Part shown: positions 62,119-64,000 of the stretch, piece after piece | Layout of the letters: every line of letters starts with the position of its first letter | Numbering within the stretch: the stretch's first letter is position 1 | Assembly (NCBI GenBank): GCA_900541015.1 | Contig: UQIB01000008.1 | Span: forward strand, 12,623-76,622 | Direction: 5' to 3' | DNA from: an uncultured Collinsella sp. | Lineage (GTDB): Bacteria; Actinomycetota; Coriobacteriia; Coriobacteriales; Coriobacteriaceae | Length of the DNA stretch: 64,000 nucleotides | Notes under the pieces: generated by a model | The model's input: the letters and a program-made list of their open reading frames with translations, nothing else | What the model was told of the DNA's origin: nothing | Database searches by the model: none | Program-made: the position numbers and the translations under genes

Positions 62119-63954
62119 ATGTCTCAATACACACCAGCAACAATCAGAGACATTCTTGATTGGATTGAGCAAGGGAAACTAATCCTGCCCTCGATGCAAA
62201 GAAATTATGTTTGGAGCCCGCAAAAGATTTGCGATCTGTTTGACAGCCTTGCGTCTGGCTATCCCATTGGCACGTTTCTTTTCTGGTGCGTCAATAAAGA
62301 GAAAACCAAGGAGCTTGTATTCAACAAGTTCATTGGCTGCTATGACGAATCGAATCCGATTCAGCGCGGCGAGGCGGTGATCGCAAAGTTGGATGAATAT
62401 CTTGCCGTTCTCGACGGTCAACAGCGAATCACTTCCTTGAATATCGGAATTAACGGCCGAATGCATCTTAGGAAGAAGAAGCGCTCTACTAAATTCGTTG
62501 ATAAATTCCTTGCCCTTAACGTCTTTCATGATACGGAAGCAACGGATGGAGAGGCTACCAATCACTACGTATTCGAATTCCGAGAGGCGGCTGACCTCGA
62601 AGTTATTCCTCGTATTGGCGAGGATGGTCCAGTTGATTACGATAAACCCTTCTGGGTTTCTGTAAACAAAATCGCTGCTCCAGACTTTGATGAGAACGAC
62701 TTCGTTGATGAGCTTGACGAAAAGCTGGAGGCTATGGGCTTGGCGACAAATCCCACCTCGAAACGCAAAAAGATGCGAACTCAAATGAAGAACGTTGCGT
62801 TCAGTATCAATCAAACCCAAGCCGTGAGTTTCCATTCTGCCAAGAACAAAGACCTTGCTGAGGTTGTTGACATCTTCGTCCGCGTAAATAGCGGCGGTCA
62901 AAAGCTCTCTGCTTCAGATCTTATGCTGTCCATCGCGTCAGGAAGCAGCGATGTTGACGCGCAACGTCAGATTAGTGAGGCTATTGAGCTTATCAGACAC
63001 ACTCCGAATAGCGATGCGGAATTCCCAGTAGACAAGGAGCTCATCATCAGAGCAGGACTTATGTTCACTGGTGCTGAGAGCCTGTCCTTGTCGAACAAAG
63101 ACAACTATTCCAAGGAAAAGATCGAATCCATTTTTGTTGACAACTGGGATGAAATCATCGAAAGCCTCCAGAATGGTGTAAAGCTTCTTGAATGGTTGGG
63201 CTTTAACGTGGCGGGACTGTCAAAGAACCTCCTCCTTCCCGTTTCATACTATCTGTACAAAAAGAATCCGAACAACAGCTACTTCACCGTAACGTCGGGC
63301 AAGGACTCGAACGACAAGCTCCTGATTAAGCAGTGGGTGATCCGCGCAATTATTCGCAGCATTTTCAGGGACGGCACCGGTTCAACACTTATCGTCACGA
63401 GGAACATCATTGATTCTTCGCCTATCGATCATTTTCCGTTGGGCAAATTCCTTGAAGAAGATGCGGCAAGGAATTTGAGAATTGGCGAGGAGTCCATTGA
63501 TGAGATTCTCGGGATGTCTTATAGCGATTCCGCCGTTCGTCCGCTCTTGGCTGTTCTAAGCAAGCAGATTGATGTGACGTCCTTTAACGTTGATCACATG
63601 TGGCCGCAAAGTATCATCGCCTCTAAGAAGAAAACGAAAAGGCATTACCCAAATATTTCCGATACCGAATACTCTGACTTCAAGAAGAGGGTCAACAATA
63701 TTACAAACCTGCAGTTGCTGACGGCTGCTGACAACAACATGAAGAGTGATAAGCTTTATGATTCTTGGCTCGAGGAGACTTACTCTGAAGCGTCATTGCC
63801 TGATTATCAGACAAAAGCATGCGTTGACCCAAATGCTTCGACGAGCTTCTCTTCATTCCTGTCGTTTACCGAGAAGCGCGCGGCAATCATGCGAACGAGG
63901 ATTGCCGAAGAGTTCCCCGACAATATTGAGGACATTTTGTTTCCGGGAAACTAA
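62119..63954 (+). CDS. GmrSD-like DUF262/DUF1524 protein (putative type IV restriction)
   Basis: This 611-residue fusion has an N-terminal DUF262 domain (GmrS-like, ParB-type nucleotide-binding): LPSMQRNYVWSPQKICDLFD near 24, then DGQQRITSLNIG near 99. The C-terminal DUF1524 domain (GmrD-like, HNH-type nuclease) has FNVDHMWPQSI near 494 and NITNLQLLTAADNNMKSDKL near 533. In E. coli CT596, GmrSD cleaves glucosylated hydroxymethylcytosine DNA of T-even phages. Lower GC than its neighbours suggests transfer. ATG 62119 follows AAGGAG. Complete in the window. Confidence 0.88.
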   Translation: MSQYTPATIRDILDWIEQGKLILPSMQRNYVWSPQKICDLFDSLASGYPIGTFLFWCVNKEKTKELVFNKFIGCYDESNPIQRGEAVIAKLDEYLAVLDGQQRITSLNIGINGRMHLRKKKRSTKFVDKFLALNVFHDTEATDGEATNHYVFEFREAADLEVIPRIGEDGPVDYDKPFWVSVNKIAAPDFDENDFVDELDEKLEAMGLATNPTSKRKKMRTQMKNVAFSINQTQAVSFHSAKNKDLAEVVDIFVRVNSGGQKLSASDLMLSIASGSSDVDAQRQISEAIELIRHTPNSDAEFPVDKELIIRAGLMFTGAESLSLSNKDNYSKEKIESIFVDNWDEIIESLQNGVKLLEWLGFNVAGLSKNLLLPVSYYLYKKNPNNSYFTVTSGKDSNDKLLIKQWVIRAIIRSIFRDGTGSTLIVTRNIIDSSPIDHFPLGKFLEEDAARNLRIGEESIDEILGMSYSDSAVRPLLAVLSKQIDVTSFNVDHMWPQSIIASKKKTKRHYPNISDTEYSDFKKRVNNITNLQLLTAADNNMKSDKLYDSWLEETYSEASLPDYQTKACVDPNASTSFSSFLSFTEKRAAIMRTRIAEEFPDNIEDILFPGN

Positions 63955-63974
63955 ATAGCAAAAACACCAGGTCA

Positions 63975-64000
63975 AACCGCCCGTTGGCTCCCAGAGCCAG
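63975..64000 (+). terminator. Possible terminator cut by the window edge
   Basis: TGGCTC and GAGCCA form a short stem 25-45 bases after the GmrSD stop codon. The tail lies outside the window, so it cannot be judged. Confidence 0.35.

Overview
The window reads like a chromosome segment of a Gram-positive, GC-rich gut anaerobe of the Coriobacteriia, most likely Collinsella or a close relative. This is an inference from protein style, codon use and neighbours: EFR1-type ferredoxin, CD1871A-type CXXC peptide, lantibiotic-immunity cluster, LPXTG and LAXTG surface proteins, SBP-fused hybrid kinases and many short extragenic palindromes. No rRNA, tRNA or CRISPR array was recognised.

Layout. 1-404: 3' end of an IS3-family insertion sequence. 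422-3604: minus-strand SDR oxidoreductase and VUT-family transporter, then release factor 3. 3750-4125: a regular array of ten 15-bp elements in alternating orientation. 4174-6232: GntR/YtrA-type regulator with an ABC exporter. 6683-10825: EamA permease, EFR1 ferredoxin, ClC channel, LOG protein, K+ channel. 11137-17591: two SBP-linked hybrid histidine kinases around a PPOX flavoprotein. 17736-25369: PatB-like aminotransferase, TrmO, XRE/TipAS regulator, glutaredoxin, an orphan ribbon-helix-helix protein, Dus, LysR and an aldo/keto reductase broken by one amber codon. 25374-28157: a small unknown protein, a flavodoxin, and an unknown membrane protein bracketed by two palindromic elements. 28203-31454: a MacB-like ABC fusion. 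31710-35665: a redox module (TlpA, 4Fe-4S membrane protein, 48-residue CD1871A protein) divergent from a two-component system. 35834-37130: trypsin-like protease with a membrane partner. 37507-39652: IS481 remnant, PadR/DUF1700 module and debris. 39679-45206: LuxR regulator and a 1455-residue surface protein. 45599-49882: a type II topoisomerase pair. 50232-53604: LPXTG protein, two unknown proteins and a cupin. 53860-60885: AAA/DUF4143 ATPase, HsdS, TetR and kinase remnants, and a very GC-rich LanFEG-YxeA-RR-HK lantibiotic-immunity operon. 60916-61551: GyrI-like protein. 61676 to the end: a guaA-3'-end-like sequence, tandem short repeats, a Dcm remnant and a GmrSD-like DUF262/DUF1524 protein, which together look like one end of an integrated element running off the window.

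How it fits together. Much of the window concerns sensing and envelope work: three SBP modules wired to hybrid kinases, two conventional two-component systems placed next to their likely targets (redox triplet, lantibiotic ABC pump) and two sortase-type surface proteins. The least explained material is non-coding. It comprises the 40-bp-period array, a three-copy ~185-bp palindromic element family, a hairpin repeat flanking the ribbon-helix-helix gene, and 22-bp tandem repeats upstream of the first hybrid kinase.
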